From: Motiliproteus coralliicola
GTDB lineage: Bacteria > Pseudomonadota > Gammaproteobacteria > Pseudomonadales > Balneatricaceae
Reading direction: 5' to 3'
NCBI RefSeq assembly: GCF_003345655.1
Contig: NZ_QQOH01000006.1
Location: forward strand, 124,001 to 188,000
Length of the DNA: 64,000 bases
The notes below the pieces were generated by a model, which saw only the letters and a program-made list of their open reading frames with translations, made no database searches and had not been told where the DNA came from. Below are positions 12,445 through 21,265 of this stretch, one piece after another; positions within the stretch are counted from its first letter, which is position 1, and every line of letters starts with the position of its first letter. Both the position numbers and the translations under genes were made by a program.

Positions 12445-12885
12445 TCAGGCAGCCACCTGCAACGACGACTGACGAATCTCATCGACCATATCGTAACCCT
12501 TGGCCAGCACCGCAGCCTGGGACAGCGGCAGCTGCTCGCCCGACGATTCTTGCTGAACCGCCGCAGGTGCACGAAAACGACCACTCAACGGCACGGTATC
12601 AAGCCAGGAAACCAGCATCTGTAGATCACCTGGACGATCCTGTTGTAGTGCCTGACCCATCCGCCCGACCAACTCCGGCGTGTACAGATGGTTTCGATCC
12701 AGTTTGGACGGAACTTCCGAATCCTGGGACGGCCCACCCGATAACTGACGAGCCCAATCCTGCGAAGCCGAGATCATACTCAGCATCATCGCAAACTGGG
12801 CACCGTCCGAGCGCCGCACCGCCGGACTGACACCGGCATGGAGCGCCTCTATTCGGGCATTAACTATCTCTTCAGAACGCATCAT
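12445..12885 (-). CDS. Unrecognised protein, 146 aa
   Basis: Starts MMRSEEIVNARIEALHAGVS (two adjacent ATGs at 12885 and 12882). The helix-rich N-terminal half contains VRRSDGAQFAMMLSMISASQ. The C-terminal half has a PGDLQMLVSWLDTVPLSGRF segment and ends KGYDMVDEIRQSSLQVAA. There is no signal peptide or membrane helix. It is a single minus-strand gene between plus-strand genes, convergent with 12027-12416 and divergent from greB. The in-frame extension to 13014 lacks supporting features. The composition of the helical start is vaguely like flagellar rod-binding proteins, but I cannot assign it. Confidence 0.65.
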   Translation of the reverse strand: MMRSEEIVNARIEALHAGVSPAVRRSDGAQFAMMLSMISASQDWARQLSGGPSQDSEVPSKLDRNHLYTPELVGRMGQALQQDRPGDLQMLVSWLDTVPLSGRFRAPAAVQQESSGEQLPLSQAAVLAKGYDMVDEIRQSSLQVAA

Positions 12886-13014
12886 GTCTATCCAAACAAC
12901 CGCCAACGACTCAACAAAATCCGGGACGAGACAACCAACCCGGCAATAGCGGCGTAGCCAAAGAATCGGCCAAGCAGCGCTGATCTTTAGCCTTTCTACC
13001 CCACAGAATAGCAC

Positions 13015-13042
13015 TCGACTTCTGTTAAAAGCCGGCTATGAT
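13015..13042 (+). promoter_or_regulatory. Possible greB promoter
   Basis: TCGACT (13015-13020, four of six matches to the -35 consensus), a 16-bp spacer, then TATGAT (13037-13042) as a -10 box, about 40 bp ahead of greB. It is a plausible but not strong sigma70 match. Confidence 0.45.
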
Positions 13043-13081
13043 GCGGGCTGAATCTATACCCGAACACGCCAGAGATCCCCG

Positions 13082-13588
13082 ATGTCCCGCTACCGCCCAC
13101 CCGCTAAGCCCAGCAGCAAGTACATCACCGCTGAAGGTGAGCGCAAACTCACCGAGGAGCTGAAATACCTCTGGAAGGTAAAACGGCCACAGGTCACCGA
13201 AGCAGTGCGCGAGGCTGCCGCCCAGGGTGATCGGTCTGAAAATGCGGAATACATCTACGGCAAGAAACAGCTACGCGAAATCGATCGACGGGTCCGCTAC
13301 CTGAGCAAACGCCTGGAGGACATTACCGTGGTCGATCGCACCCCAACCGATACCGACAAGGTATTCTTCGGCGCCTGGGTAACCCTGCTCGACGAGGAGG
13401 ACCACGAGGTCTGCTATCGCATCGTCGGCCCGGACGAGATCGATACCGACAAAGGCTATATCAGCATGGACGCCCCACTGGCCCGGGCGCTGCTCAAAAA
13501 GTCGCTGGATGACGAAATCGAAGTCCAGACCCCTAACGGCCTCAAACACTACGAAATCATCAAAATTTGCTACGGACAGAAAAGCTAA
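13082..13588 (+). CDS. greB: Transcript cleavage factor GreB
   Basis: GreB enters the RNA polymerase secondary channel and stimulates cleavage of backtracked RNA. The 168-aa protein has the N-terminal coiled coil with the tip acidic motif in QGDRSENAEYIYGKK (the Asp/Glu pair that coordinates the catalytic metal) and a C-terminal FKBP-like domain. The extended, basic N-terminus (SRYRPPAKPSSKYITAEGER) distinguishes GreB from GreA. It has its own upstream promoter-like sequence. Confidence 0.95.
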   Translation: MSRYRPPAKPSSKYITAEGERKLTEELKYLWKVKRPQVTEAVREAAAQGDRSENAEYIYGKKQLREIDRRVRYLSKRLEDITVVDRTPTDTDKVFFGAWVTLLDEEDHEVCYRIVGPDEIDTDKGYISMDAPLARALLKKSLDDEIEVQTPNGLKHYEIIKICYGQKS

Positions 13589-13645
13589 CCCCGGCACTGC
13601 TCGCCCTCTTGGCCCTTAACAACCAAACAAAAACGCTCGTCCCTC

Positions 13646-14881
13646 ATGAATAGCATAAAAATAAAACTGATCAGCTCTCTATTTTTCACCTGCCTGCTAC
13701 TTGGCGCCATCGTGTTTCTGATGACCCCGCACATGATCAAGCATGAGCTTACCGAGGACGCACTCAAGCCCACCATCAGAGCCTACCAGCAAGCAATCGG
13801 GCAATATCAGCAAACCCATCCATCCTGGGGCACCGCCGAAGATGCCAAACGCTTCGCCCTGCTCGCCGAAGCGCGCCTTGATGCCAACTCAAAACCGCAA
13901 ACCAGCCACCAGATCGACAGCCTGGTGACGGACAGCAACGGATACAGCCTCAAGCCCGGCCCTACTCATCGAGCCGGGGATAAGATCAGCCTGGATATTT
14001 TTGACGATCCAGAAGAGATCAAGATTAATGGACGGGTTGTGGCCTACATCAGCCCGATCGACGAGATCCCACTATCCGCCTCGGATAAGACCTACCTACA
14101 CAGCGTGGAAGAGACCCTGCAGTTCTCATTACTGGCCGCCATCGCCATGATCCTCCCATTCGCCGCCTGGAAGGGCAGCCAAATAACTCGCTCGCTGAAT
14201 CAGTTGATTGAGGCTGTAAACAAGATGGCTGAAGGCGACCTGCAGCAACAGGTGAAGATCAACACCCGAGATGAGATAGGCCTGCTCGCCAACGCGTTCA
14301 ACTCGATGAACACTCGCCTGGTCAATGCCTACCGAGAACTAGAAGAATCTCACCAGCTAATTGAACAACAGGCCGAACAACTCAAAGAACTGAGCATTCG
14401 CGATGAATTGACCGGACTCTACAACCGCCGTTTCTTCAACGAAGAAGCCAAACTCCTGCTCTCCAACGCTTCTCGCTACCAACAACCGCTAGCGGCGATC
14501 CTGGCCGACATCGATCACTTCAAGATGATCAATGATAATTTTTCCCACGCCGTCGGAGACCAGGTACTGCAACAGGTCTCCGAGATTCTGCTCAACGGGA
14601 TTCGCAGCAGCGACCTGGTTGCCCGCTACGGCGGCGAAGAGATGGTCTTTATCCTGCCCAACACCGATCAAGCCAAAGCCATCGAGATGATGGATAGAAT
14701 CCGCCTTTGCATCGAAGAGCACCCCTGGCATAAGACAGCACCCGGCCTTGCCGTCACCATGAGCTTCGGCATCTGCGCCGACAACTCGGTCGAACAGCTC
14801 CAAGCACGCCTGGAGCAGGCCGACCAACAGCTCTACCGCGCCAAGCGGGAGGGGCGCAACCAGGTCTGCATCAACCAATAA
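13646..14881 (+). CDS. Membrane diguanylate cyclase (HAMP-GGDEF)
   Basis: Makes cyclic di-GMP from GTP. The 411-aa protein has a first membrane helix (about 8-28), a periplasmic sensor region of about 125 residues with no recognised domain, a second helix (about 155-176), a HAMP linker (about 176-228), a short coiled coil, and a GGDEF domain (about 245-410). The active site is YGGEEM (GGEE at 329-332), a functional variant. An RxxD inhibitory site (RSSD, 320-323) lies exactly five residues before it, so product inhibition is expected. NELTGLYNRR-like DELTGLYNRRFF opens the domain. It stands alone downstream of greB. Confidence 0.93.
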   Translation: MNSIKIKLISSLFFTCLLLGAIVFLMTPHMIKHELTEDALKPTIRAYQQAIGQYQQTHPSWGTAEDAKRFALLAEARLDANSKPQTSHQIDSLVTDSNGYSLKPGPTHRAGDKISLDIFDDPEEIKINGRVVAYISPIDEIPLSASDKTYLHSVEETLQFSLLAAIAMILPFAAWKGSQITRSLNQLIEAVNKMAEGDLQQQVKINTRDEIGLLANAFNSMNTRLVNAYRELEESHQLIEQQAEQLKELSIRDELTGLYNRRFFNEEAKLLLSNASRYQQPLAAILADIDHFKMINDNFSHAVGDQVLQQVSEILLNGIRSSDLVARYGGEEMVFILPNTDQAKAIEMMDRIRLCIEEHPWHKTAPGLAVTMSFGICADNSVEQLQARLEQADQQLYRAKREGRNQVCINQ

Positions 14882-15045
14882 CGAGCGCCAGCACCGGGAC
14901 ACCGACACCCATGCCGAACAAAGCGGGAAGCCGCCCACGGACACAGTCAACACCTTTGATAAGAAGAAACGAGTCAAGCTGAGAACGGCGGGACGACAGG
15001 AAACACGTCGCTGCTCGGCTACCTGTCGAGCCATTATCGCGACAC

Positions 15046-15122
15046 GCAGACGCAACCACAGCAGATGCTAAAACACAGAAATCAAACTGGAAAAAAGGAG
15101 AAGATGATGGGTTGTACAGGAT
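15046..15122. repeat. Direct repeat, copy A (spacer plus tRNA-Lys 3' end)
   Basis: This 77-bp block nearly repeats at 15231-15308. Both begin GCAGACGCAACCA, run through AAAACACAGAAAT and AAAAAAGGAGAAGATG, and end in the 3' end of a minus-strand tRNA-Lys. In copy A the tRNA sequence stops being normal right after the T-loop point. Immediately left of copy A (about 15007-15045) is a weaker match to the insert described at 15105-15229. Confidence 0.8.
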
Positions 15123-15229
15123 AATGCGTCGCTACGCTCCTTCCACTTGGGCTGTTATCGCTACGCGCTAACAGTGCGTCGCAGCTACGCCGCTCGGCTC
15201 GAACCCACAGGTTCTAATCCTGCACAACA
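15105..15229 (-). pseudogene. Degenerate tRNA-Lys copy with a 76-nt structured insert at the T-loop
   Basis: Read on the minus strand, the 3' end is a tRNA-Lys acceptor/T-arm half (ATCCTGTACAACCCA, with CCA changed to TCA at 15105-15107). Before it lies a 76-nt insert (15123-15198) that follows GGTTCGA, i.e. it occupies the T-loop. Upstream there is no normal tRNA body, but an inverted copy of the T-arm and acceptor (15201-15225, revcomp of the same region). The insert contains GCGGC-GTA-GCTGC and CTGTTA/TAACAG hairpins. Its first 30 nt nearly match the insert at 36954-37028. It is not a functional tRNA. Confidence 0.75.
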
Positions 15230-15230
15230 A

Positions 15231-15308
15231 GCAGACGCAACCAGAGCCAGACGCCAAAACACAGAAATTAAACAGGAAAAAAGGAGAAGATGGTGGGTTG
15301 TACAGGAT
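15231..15308. repeat. Direct repeat, copy B (runs into the intact tRNA-Lys)
   Basis: Partner of 15046-15122, offset by 185 bp. Here the block ends in the intact tRNA-Lys at 15291-15366. The pair suggests a tandem duplication of a spacer-plus-tRNA unit, with the outer copy since degraded. Confidence 0.8.
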
Positions 15309-15366
15309 TCGAACCTGTGACCAATTGGTTAAAAGCCAACTGCTCTACCAACTGAGCTAACAACCC
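15291..15366 (-). tRNA. tRNA-Lys (anticodon TTT), copy 2
   Basis: A 76-nt cloverleaf with encoded CCA at 15291-15293, acceptor GGGTTGT, D-arm AGCTCAGTTGGTAGAGC, anticodon loop CTTTTAA (UUU) and T-arm CAGGTTCGAATCCTG. It is identical in sequence to the copy at 15404-15479. Confidence 0.97.
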
Positions 15367-15403
15367 ACTCAGGTCCCGGATGGGACAGACACTGGAAATC
15401 GGA

Positions 15404-15479
15404 TGGTGGGTTGTACAGGATTCGAACCTGTGACCAATTGGTTAAAAGCCAACTGCTCTACCAACTGAGCTAACAACCC
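15404..15479 (-). tRNA. tRNA-Lys (anticodon TTT), copy 1
   Basis: Same 76-nt sequence as the downstream copy, CCA encoded at 15404-15406, anticodon UUU. It is third in the minus-strand array Ser-Asn-Lys-Lys. Confidence 0.97.
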
Positions 15480-15538
15480 ATTCCGAATTCCCAACTTGAA
15501 GACTGGTAGAAATCTTCAAGCGGACGCTTATTTTTTCG

Positions 15539-15614
15539 TGGCTCCCCGAGCTGGACTCGAACCAGCGACCAATAGATTAACAGTCTACTGCTCTACCAAC
15601 TGAGCTATCGGGGA
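15539..15614 (-). tRNA. tRNA-Asn (anticodon GTT)
   Basis: 76 nt, acceptor TCCCCGA, anticodon loop TGTTAAT (GUU), T-arm CTGGTTCGAGTCCAG, encoded CCA at 15539-15541. Second in the Ser-Asn-Lys-Lys array. Confidence 0.97.
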
Positions 15615-15627
15615 CCAACCGAAAAAA

Positions 15628-15718
15628 TGGCGGAGGAGGAGAGATTCGAACTCTCGGTAGGCTATTAACCTACGCCGGTTTTCAAGACCGGTGCATTCAA
15701 CCGCTCTGCCACCCCTCC
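15628..15718 (-). tRNA. tRNA-Ser (anticodon TGA)
   Basis: A 91-nt class II tRNA with long variable arm (GCGTAGGTTAATAGCCTACC region), anticodon loop CTTGAAA (UGA), acceptor GGAGGGG pairing with CTCCTCC, and encoded CCA at 15628-15630. It is the first gene of the array, just after the promoter at 15733-15760. Confidence 0.96.
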
Positions 15719-15732
15719 GCAGCGAGGTGCGC

Positions 15733-15760
15733 ATATTACCGCATTCAGCCGGGGTGTCAA
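15733..15760 (-). promoter_or_regulatory. Promoter of the tRNA Ser-Asn-Lys-Lys array
   Basis: On the minus strand TTGACA (15755-15760) and TAATAT (15733-15738) are separated by 16 bp, placing a start about 8 nt before tRNA-Ser. Further upstream, 15806-15826 holds a near-palindrome TTGATCCA-n4-TGGATCGA that could be a regulator site. Confidence 0.8.
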
Positions 15761-16165
15761 CAACCCCGAAACACTTTTTTCTCGGTCGAGAATAGAGAGA
15801 TAGAATTGATCCAAATCTGGATCGAAGAACGGCCAAAAAATAGTCTACCTTTTCCTAAGTCCGGCCCTAGGCCCGGCAACAATAATGCGATCCTTCGGGC
15901 TAAAAAATGATCGCAAAACCAAACGGTTTGTTTTAGATATTTTACAGGCGTAAATAATCTTCAATTTTCATGCTTGTTATTATTGACGGCTGTTAAAAAA
16001 TTTGCATTAAGCGCCGAGCTGACGGTAAGGTTAGGCGCTTATGAGCAGCCCGACGGTACGATCTAAATCAAGCCGTTAGCGGTGCCGCTCAAAGGATCGA
16101 AAAACCTCGCCATCGGACGCTGTCTGAAGGCAAACAAAAACAGAACAATATCGGGAAAGTCGAGA
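15761..16165. other. Gene-free stretch between tRNA array and braC
   Basis: AT-rich DNA with no convincing gene. It must hold the braC promoter (a TTGACG at 15983-15988 is a -35 candidate without a good -10 partner) and a structured leader including the inverted repeat at 16008-16041 and a small AGCGG/CCGCT hairpin at 16078-16089. Confidence 0.6.
16008..16041 (+). repeat. Inverted repeat in the braC leader
   Basis: A perfect 8-bp arm TAAGCGCC (16008-16015) is complemented by GGCGCTTA (16034-16041), with an 18-nt loop, 125 bp before the braC start. It could be an operator or an mRNA leader hairpin. Confidence 0.5.
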
Positions 16166-17275
16166 ATGAACTTCAAGAAAACACTCCTCGGACTGGGTAT
16201 TTCTACCATGATGCTGGGCGCCACCATGGCCCAGGCAGAGATCAAGGTTGCGCTGGCAGGCCCTGTTACCGGTCCGGTCGCGCAGTACGGCGACATGCAG
16301 TTCATCGGTGCCAAGATGGCGATCGAGCAGATCAACAAGAACGGCGGTGTTAATGGTGAGAAGCTGGTCGGCGTAGTCTACGATGACGCCTGTGACCCCA
16401 AGCAAGCCACTGCGGTAGCCAACAAAATCGTTAACGATGGCATTCAAATGGTTGTCGGCCACCTGTGCTCCAGCTCCACCGAGCCGGCCTCCGACATCTA
16501 TGAAGATGAAGGCATCCTGATGATCACCGCGGCTTCCACCAGCCCGAGCATCACCGAAAAAGGCTACCAGCTGGTCTTCCGCACCATCGGTCTGGACAGC
16601 CTGCAGGGCCCGTTTGCCGCCAACCACATCATCAACAGCATCAAGCCGCAGCGCGTTGCTGTCATTCACGACAAGCAGCAGTACGGTGAAGGCCTGGCCA
16701 CCTCGGTCAAGGGCGAACTGGACAAGGCAGGCGTCAACATCGTGATGTTTGAAGGTGTCACCTCTGGCGACAAAGACTTCTCCGCTCTGATCGGCAAACT
16801 GAAGAAAGAGAATGTCGACTTCGTTTACTACGGCGGCTACCACCCGGAGCTGGGCCTGATCCTGCGTCAGTCCAAAGAGAAAGGCTTCGATGCTCAGTTC
16901 ATGGGACCGGAAGGTGTAGGTAACCCGGACATCACCGCGATCGCCGGTGAAGCCTCCGAAGGTCTGCTGGTCACCCTGCCGAACAGCTTCGACCAAGACC
17001 CGAAGAACGCAGCTCTGGTTGATGCCTTCAAGGCCAAGAACGAAGACCCCAGCGGTGCTTTCGTCTTCCCGGCATACTCTGCTGTTCAGATCATGGCTGA
17101 TTCCATCGAGGCCGTCGGCGAAGTCGACACCTACAAGATGGCTGAGCACATGCGCGCCAACAACTTCGCCACCCCGACCGGCGAACTGGCCTTCGACGCC
17201 AAAGGCGACCTGAAAGAGTTCAGCTTCGTCGTCTACAACTGGCACAAAGACGGCTCTAAGACCGCCGTTAAGTAA
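16166..17275 (+). CDS. braC: Branched-chain amino-acid ABC transporter, periplasmic binding protein
   Basis: The solute receptor for Leu/Ile/Val in the LIV-I/Bra transporter. The 369-aa length from the ATG at 16166 is standard. A signal peptide (MNFKKTLLGLGISTMMLGAT..., cleaved after AQA about residue 24) is followed by EIKVALAGPVTGPVAQYGDM and a two-lobed type I periplasmic fold. The disulfide-forming pair appears as DDACDPK...GHLCSSS. An upstream ATG at 16082 would bury the signal peptide and is rejected. A strong terminator-like hairpin follows, so the receptor can be made in excess over the membrane genes downstream. Confidence 0.97.
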   Translation: MNFKKTLLGLGISTMMLGATMAQAEIKVALAGPVTGPVAQYGDMQFIGAKMAIEQINKNGGVNGEKLVGVVYDDACDPKQATAVANKIVNDGIQMVVGHLCSSSTEPASDIYEDEGILMITAASTSPSITEKGYQLVFRTIGLDSLQGPFAANHIINSIKPQRVAVIHDKQQYGEGLATSVKGELDKAGVNIVMFEGVTSGDKDFSALIGKLKKENVDFVYYGGYHPELGLILRQSKEKGFDAQFMGPEGVGNPDITAIAGEASEGLLVTLPNSFDQDPKNAALVDAFKAKNEDPSGAFVFPAYSAVQIMADSIEAVGEVDTYKMAEHMRANNFATPTGELAFDAKGDLKEFSFVVYNWHKDGSKTAVK

Positions 17276-17293
17276 GCTACAGCTAGTCCTGAT

Positions 17294-17330
17294 AAAACAC
17301 CCTCTTTCACAAGAAGAGGGTGTTTTTTAT
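17294..17330 (+). terminator. Intrinsic terminator/attenuator after braC
   Basis: CACCCTCTT (17298-17306) pairs perfectly with AAGAGGGTG (17314-17322), followed by six T. The position between the binding-protein gene and the permease genes is where partial termination is usual in such operons. Confidence 0.88.
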
Positions 17331-17384
17331 TAAGGAGCCTTCAGCCACTCAGTCTTTTAGGGTTCCCTAAGGGTCACAAGTCCT

Positions 17385-18311
17385 ATGCAAGAACAACTGC
17401 TCTATTTCGTTCAGCAACTCCTGAACGGTTTGACCATCGGTAGCACGTACGCATTGATCGCGATCGGCTACACCATGGTTTACGGCATCATCGGAATGAT
17501 CAACTTCGCCCACGGTGAGGTTTACATGATCGGTACCTATGTTGCATTTATCGTCATCGCCGGCCTGACTTACTTGGGACTGGAAAGTCTGCCGCTGGTA
17601 TTCCTGGCCGCCCTGCTGGTCAGCATGATGGTTGCCGCCACCTACGGCTTCACCATCGAGCGCGTTGCCTACCGCCCGCTTCGCGGCGGCCCGCGTCTGC
17701 TGGCACTGATCTCGGCGATCGGTATGTCGATATTCCTCCAGAATTTTGTCCGGCTCGCCCAAGGCTCTCGCGATATCGCGATGCCCAGCTTGGTAACAGG
17801 TGGCTGGACCTTCGGTAGCCCCGATACATTCGAGGCCAGTCTGTCGTATATGCAGGTGATCATCTTTATCGTCACCCTGGTTACGATGGGTGCACTGACC
17901 CTGTTTATCACCAAGTCGAAATGGGGCCGCGCCTGCCGCTCCTGCTCTCAGGACCTGGGGATGACCAACCTGCTGGGGATCAACACCAACAACATCATCG
18001 CCCTGACCTTTGTGGTCGGTGCCGCGCTGGCCGCCGTTGCCGGCCTGCTGCTGGGCATGTATTACGGTGTGGTTAACCCCTACATCGGCTTTATCGCCGG
18101 CCTGAAAGCGTTCACCGCTGCGGTACTGGGTGGCATCGGCTCGATTCCAGGCGCGATGCTCGGAGGTATCCTGCTGGGCACCACCGAAGCCATGACCTCG
18201 GCGTACTTCTCCAGTGAATATAAGGACGTGGTCGCATTCGGCCTGTTGATCCTGGTGCTGCTGTTCCGCCCCAGCGGTCTGCTGGGCAAGCCTGAGGTGG
18301 AGAAGATCTAA
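17385..18311 (+). CDS. livH: Branched-chain amino-acid ABC transporter permease LivH/BraD
   Basis: One of the two inner-membrane permeases of the Leu/Ile/Val transporter. The 308-aa length fits. It starts [45 protein letters not shown], the LivH signature, and has about eight membrane segments plus the EAA-like ABC-contact loop ([20 protein letters not shown]). Its TAA overlaps the ATG of the next gene (TAATG at 18309-18314), indicating translational coupling. Confidence 0.97.
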   Translation: MQEQLLYFVQQLLNGLTIGSTYALIAIGYTMVYGIIGMINFAHGEVYMIGTYVAFIVIAGLTYLGLESLPLVFLAALLVSMMVAATYGFTIERVAYRPLRGGPRLLALISAIGMSIFLQNFVRLAQGSRDIAMPSLVTGGWTFGSPDTFEASLSYMQVIIFIVTLVTMGALTLFITKSKWGRACRSCSQDLGMTNLLGINTNNIIALTFVVGAALAAVAGLLLGMYYGVVNPYIGFIAGLKAFTAAVLGGIGSIPGAMLGGILLGTTEAMTSAYFSSEYKDVVAFGLLILVLLFRPSGLLGKPEVEKI

Positions 18312-19582
18312 TGAATAGAACACTCTACCCGGCGATTTTCGCCGCCATCGTCACCCTGATCCTGACCAGCATGATGCTGGGGATCAAACTCAAGACCGAA
18401 GGGATCAACCTGACCCTGCACTCGGCCGAAGGCTCCACCTGGACCATGATTTTCGTGGCCACCGCGGTGGTGTTCCTGTTCCAGCTGTTCCGCAATCAGT
18501 TGACCGGCCTGGTCAAACTACCGACGCTACCCACCGTTGAGAGCATGCTGCCCGAGGGCAAGAAAGGCGACCGGATCAAGACCCTGGCGGTCTGCTTCAT
18601 CGTCGCCGCAGCACTGATCTGGCCGTTCTACGCCAGCCGTGGCGCGGTCGATCTGGCCACCCTGGCGCTGATCTACATCATGCTCGGCCTGGGCCTGAAC
18701 ATCGTGGTTGGTCTGGCCGGTCTGCTGGACCTGGGTTACGTCGCCTTCTACGCTGTCGGTGCCTATACCTACGCGCTGCTGTCGCTGTACTACGATGTCT
18801 CCTTCTGGGTCGCGCTGCCGATCTGTGGCCTGCTAGCCGCCCTGTTCGGCTTCCTGCTGGGCTTCCCGGTACTGCGACTACGGGGCGACTATCTGGCGAT
18901 CGTAACCCTGGGCTTTGGTGAGATTATCCGGATCCTGCTGCTGAACTGGACCGACGTCACCGGCGGCCCCAACGGCATCAGCCGGATTCCGAAGCCGGAT
19001 ATTTTCGGTCTCGAGTTCTCACGCCGTGCCAAGGACCCGGACAACATGCCGTTCCACGAGTTCTTCGGTATCGCCTACGACCCCAGTTACAAGGTCATTT
19101 TCCTCTACCTGCTGGCTCTGCTGCTGGTGCTGGTCACGGTCTACGTGATCAACCGCCTGACCCGGATGCCGATCGGTCGCGCCTGGGAAGCCCTGCGTGA
19201 AGACGACATTGCCTGTCGCTCACTGGGACTGAACCCGACCGTGGTCAAGCTGACCGCCTTTACCATCGGCGCAAGCTTTGCTGGTTTCGCCGGTTGTTTC
19301 TTCTCCGCTCGCCAAGGCTTTATCAGTCCCGAGTCGTTCGTGTTTATCGAATCCGCCATCATCCTGGCGATCGTGGTACTCGGCGGCATGGGCTCACAGC
19401 TGGGCGTGATTCTGGCTGCCATTATCCTAACAGTGCTGCCGGAACTGGCCCGTGAGTTCCAGGAGTACCGGATGCTGATGTTCGGTCTGTTGATGGTGTT
19501 TATGATGATCTGGAAGCCGCAAGGCCTGGTCCCGATGAAACGCCCCCATCTGGAATTAAGCACCGGAGATAAAGCCAAATGA
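18311..19582 (+). CDS. livM: Branched-chain amino-acid ABC transporter permease LivM/BraE
   Basis: The second permease of the transporter. The 423-aa length is typical of the long LivM form, with extra N-terminal membrane segments (DUF3382-type region, about residues 1-115) before the conserved core [33 protein letters not shown]. The coupling loop [21 protein letters not shown] contacts the ATPases. It overlaps livH by one base and livG by four (ATGA). Confidence 0.97.
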   Translation: MNRTLYPAIFAAIVTLILTSMMLGIKLKTEGINLTLHSAEGSTWTMIFVATAVVFLFQLFRNQLTGLVKLPTLPTVESMLPEGKKGDRIKTLAVCFIVAAALIWPFYASRGAVDLATLALIYIMLGLGLNIVVGLAGLLDLGYVAFYAVGAYTYALLSLYYDVSFWVALPICGLLAALFGFLLGFPVLRLRGDYLAIVTLGFGEIIRILLLNWTDVTGGPNGISRIPKPDIFGLEFSRRAKDPDNMPFHEFFGIAYDPSYKVIFLYLLALLLVLVTVYVINRLTRMPIGRAWEALREDDIACRSLGLNPTVVKLTAFTIGASFAGFAGCFFSARQGFISPESFVFIESAIILAIVVLGGMGSQLGVILAAIILTVLPELAREFQEYRMLMFGLLMVFMMIWKPQGLVPMKRPHLELSTGDKAK

Positions 19583-20346
19583 GTAGAGCACTGCTAGAAG
19601 TATCCGGCCTGTGCATGCGCTTCGGCGGTCTGTTGGCGGTTAACAACGTCAGCCTGTCGGTGCATGAGAAAGAGATTGTCTCGGTGATCGGCCCCAACGG
19701 TGCCGGTAAAACCACCGTGTTCAACTGCATCAGCGGATTCTATAACCCGACCCAGGGCACCATTCTGTTTGACGGCGAAGAGATCGCCGGCCTCAAGGGT
19801 CACAAAATCGCCCGCAAGGGCATGGTGCGCACCTTCCAGCACGTTCGCCTGTTCAAAGAGATGACGGTGATCGAAAACCTGCTGGTGGCGCAGCACATGC
19901 ACATGAACACCAACCTGATGGGCGGTTTTCTGAAGACTCCGGCTTATCGCAAGTCCGAGCAACGGGCGATGGAGAACGCCGCCTTCTGGCTCGATAAGGT
20001 CAACCTGCTGGAATTCGCCAACCGCGAAGCCGGCAACCTGGCCTACGGCCAGCAGCGTCGACTTGAGATCGCCCGCTGCATGGTGACCCGTCCGCGCCTG
20101 CTGATGCTGGATGAACCGGCTGCCGGCCTGAACCCGAATGAGACCAAGGAACTGGATCAGCTGATCTGCAACCTGCGTGACGAGTTCGACGTCTCGATCC
20201 TGCTGATCGAGCATGATATGGGTCTGGTAATGGGAATTTCCGACCAGATCGCGGTAATCAACCAGGGCACGCCGCTGGCCAGCGGCACCCCGGCCGAGAT
20301 CCGTGACAACCCGGATGTTATTAAAGCCTATCTGGGTGAGGAGTAA
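19579..20346 (+). CDS. livG: Branched-chain amino-acid ABC transporter ATPase LivG/BraF
   Basis: A cytoplasmic ATPase subunit that powers uptake. The 255-aa protein has Walker [11 protein letters not shown]-loop region, signature [14 protein letters not shown] (the LivG variant of LSGGQ), Walker [14 protein letters not shown] and the switch His in [11 protein letters not shown]. It is coupled to livM by a 4-bp overlap and is 6 bp before livF. Confidence 0.97.
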   Translation: MSRALLEVSGLCMRFGGLLAVNNVSLSVHEKEIVSVIGPNGAGKTTVFNCISGFYNPTQGTILFDGEEIAGLKGHKIARKGMVRTFQHVRLFKEMTVIENLLVAQHMHMNTNLMGGFLKTPAYRKSEQRAMENAAFWLDKVNLLEFANREAGNLAYGQQRRLEIARCMVTRPRLLMLDEPAAGLNPNETKELDQLICNLRDEFDVSILLIEHDMGLVMGISDQIAVINQGTPLASGTPAEIRDNPDVIKAYLGEE

Positions 20347-20352
20347 GCCGGG

Positions 20353-21069
20353 ATGAGCCAAAATTCAATGTTGAAACTGGAAAACGTCTCCACCCATTAC
20401 GGCCAGATCCAGGCACTCCACGACGTGTCGCTGGAGGTCAATAAAGGTGAGATCGTTACCCTGATCGGCGCCAATGGTGCTGGCAAGTCGACCCTGATGA
20501 TGACCGTCTGCGGTGATCCTCGCGCCAGCGGCGGCAAGATCTTCTACGAAGGCGAGGAGATCACCCAGCGGCCGACCGATAAGATCATGCGTAACGGCTT
20601 GGCCGTGGTGCCTGAAGGGCGTCGTATCTTCTCCGGCATGACCGTGGAAGAGAACCTCAGCATGGGCGGATTCTTCACCCCCAAGGCCGATTACGACCGC
20701 AACATGGCCCACGTCTACGAGCTGTTCCCGCGCCTGAAGGAGCGGGAGTTCCAGCGTGCCGGCACCATGTCCGGTGGTGAGCAGCAGATGCTGGCGATCG
20801 GCCGCGCGTTGATGAGCAATCCGCGGATGCTGTTCCTCGACGAGCCGTCGCTGGGTCTGGCGCCGATCATCATCCAGCAGATCTTCGATATCATCTCGAT
20901 GCTGCGCGACGATGGCGTCACCATCTTCCTGGTCGAGCAGAACGCCAACCAGGCGCTGCGGATCGCCGATCGCGGCTATGTGCTGGAGAACGGTCGTATC
21001 GTGCTGCAGGATACTGGTGAAGCCCTGCTGACCAACGACGAGGTGCGCAACGCCTACCTTGGCGGCTAA
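20353..21069 (+). CDS. livF: Branched-chain amino-acid ABC transporter ATPase LivF/BraG
   Basis: The second ATPase subunit of the transporter. The 238-aa protein has Walker A GANGAGKST, signature MSGGEQQMLAIGRAL, Walker B MLFLDEPSLGLAP, and the switch region FLVEQNANQAL. It is the last gene of the braC-livHMGF operon and is followed by a GC hairpin without a U tract. Confidence 0.97.
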   Translation: MSQNSMLKLENVSTHYGQIQALHDVSLEVNKGEIVTLIGANGAGKSTLMMTVCGDPRASGGKIFYEGEEITQRPTDKIMRNGLAVVPEGRRIFSGMTVEENLSMGGFFTPKADYDRNMAHVYELFPRLKEREFQRAGTMSGGEQQMLAIGRALMSNPRMLFLDEPSLGLAPIIIQQIFDIISMLRDDGVTIFLVEQNANQALRIADRGYVLENGRIVLQDTGEALLTNDEVRNAYLGG

Positions 21070-21079
21070 GACCCCCGTC

Positions 21080-21107
21080 TGCCGGAGCGGCCTGTTCCGC
21101 TCCGGCA
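21080..21107 (+). repeat. GC hairpin after livF
   Basis: TGCCGGAGCGG (21080-21090) and CCGCTCCGGCA (21097-21107) form a perfect 11-bp stem with a 6-nt loop. No T run follows, so it may stabilise the mRNA 3' end or act with Rho rather than being an intrinsic terminator. Confidence 0.7.
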
Positions 21108-21265
21108 ACTATCCCCCCCTCCTTCATCGTCCTCAACACCCCAGATCAACCACCGCTTCAGTTAACGCTAATTTATCCCCTGTTCCCCTGACTCAACCCC
21201 CTGTTAGCTCTTCCGTCCTGCCTTCTGCTCGGGGTACAGTGTGGCTCCAACTACGAGGTATCAGC

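Noticed and set aside
16076-17245. A 389-codon open frame on the minus strand
   Set aside because: Antisense shadow of the clear braC gene.
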